64,000 nt of DNA from Azolla caroliniana (Eukaryota; Polypodiophyta): NCBI GenBank assembly GCA_043228905.1, contig JBHGNT010000002.1:26536001-26600000 (forward strand), read 5' to 3'. The translations under genes and the position numbers were made by a program. A model generated the notes under the pieces. The model saw only the letters and a list, made by a program, of their open reading frames with translations, was not told the origin of the DNA and ran no database searches. Below are positions 63,418 to 64,000 of the stretch, piece by piece; positions within the stretch are counted from its first letter, which is position 1; each line of letters starts with the position of its first letter.

Positions 63418-64000
63418 AGAGGGCTATCAAGGCGTGGGGCCGCGATAGTCCGGACACCCAGGAAGAACCCCACACATGTACAGTAGGTAGGAAGTTTTGG
63501 CTCTCCGAAAATGAAGGTTCTATGTTAACTAGCATCAGTAGCCAGGAGAGGAAGCGAGCGGAGAGACGACTTAGGGTGTGTGGAATGCTCTCCCCCGACG
63601 AAGAAATTAGCGGCGCCGTGGAGGCGGTCTCTTTTGATGACACCTTGGGCGAATTACGAAAGGTGGTCGGTGAAGGCCTTAGCGAAGACCGGACCGTTCC
63701 GGTTAGCTCGATGGGAATTTATGAAGTCATCGGAGACTTCGGGGAGAGGATCGGGTCAGATCGAACGGCCCACATGGATACGAAGTATAAGATTGTGGAC
63801 CGGAAGGTGAGGCCAGTTGCGGCACCCTTGCCGGAGGGCAGCGGAGAGTGGATAAAAGGGGCCGCGTCGGACCCAAGTTTACGGAATCCAGCCGGCATAG
63901 GACACTGGTTCACCAACATAACGCTACGAGAGCTCAAGGTTGGTGGGGGTGGCTTTCTACTGCCGGAGGAGGAGGACCAGTTTCAGAGGATGCTCGGAAG
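63412..64000 (+). CDS. Gypsy-D Pol, N-terminal part, cut by the window end
   Basis: In the -1 frame relative to gag the sequence is open from the slip site to base 64000 (about 196 codons): LERAIKAWGRDSPDTQEEPH, RLRVCGMLSPDEEISGAVEA, VSFDDTLGELRKVVGEGLSE, YKIVDRKVRPVAAPLPEGSG, GIGHWFTNITLRELKVGGGG and FLLPEEEDQFQRML. It corresponds to the linker before RT in Gypsy-A. No internal stops in this part. Confidence 0.85.

Larger units (their letters stand above)
55260..64000 (+). mobile_element. Gypsy-D: third member of the Gypsy-A family, plus strand, runs off the window
   Basis: LTR, tRNA-Trp primer site, gag interrupted by Copia-F (TSD ggaag), protease with DHGS, slip site, and the start of pol to the last base. 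It shares about two thirds or more of residues with Gypsy-A by eye and is the most diverged of the three. Confidence 0.82.

Overview
The window is plant nuclear DNA, almost certainly from a repeat-rich genome. The evidence is Ty1/copia elements primed by initiator tRNA-Met, a Tat-like Ty3/gypsy element, a chromovirus with a chromodomain, a LINE fragment with a zf-RVT domain, a hAT-like MITE, and one single-exon gene of the plant-specific DUF4408/DUF761 type. I cannot name the genus. The two intact gypsy elements of the tRNA-Trp group look more like gypsy lineages I associate with fungi and early-diverging land plants than the usual angiosperm Athila/Tat/chromovirus groups, so a non-flowering plant is possible but unproven.

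Layout. 1-8.2 kb is AT-rich and old: a decayed gypsy RT, the DUF4408/DUF761 gene (1913-3163, minus), intergenic DNA, and a LINE remnant split by a hAT-like MITE that itself carries a second copy of the same MITE. From 8.7 to 55.1 kb almost everything lies inside one old Ty1/copia element, here called Copia-C (plus). It was hit by Copia-A (minus, 9917-28185), a solo LTR (29150-29550), a chromovirus fragment (29961-31589) and Gypsy-B (minus, 31900-53857). Copia-A contains Copia-B (plus, 10160-23049), which contains Gypsy-A (minus, 14628-21967). Gypsy-B contains the truncated Copia-D (plus, 36807-40125) and, in its 5' LTR, Gypsy-C (minus, 41248-53593), which contains Copia-E (minus, 42604-47917). 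From 55.1 kb to the end there is Gypsy-D (plus, runs off the window), interrupted by Copia-F (minus, 56583-61967). Labels A to F are mine.

Relationships. Copia-B, D, E and F are Tnt1-like (Tork-type) relatives with very similar pol; B/E and D/F form two LTR subfamilies. Copia-A is a second Tork-like family and Copia-C a third, older one. Gypsy-A, C and D are one family: two-frame gag-PR / pol, tRNA-Trp primer site, no chromodomain, DHGS protease motif. Gypsy-A has two uninterrupted long frames and LTRs I cannot tell apart by eye, so it is the best candidate for a recently active autonomous element. Gypsy-B is a badly deleted Tat-like element with a long coiled-coil accessory reading frame downstream of integrase.

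Only the 1913-3163 gene looks like a host gene. I saw no rRNA or tRNA genes and no CRISPR. All element boundaries below were set by reading LTR ends, target-site duplications (TSDs) and primer sites by eye; percentages are not computed.
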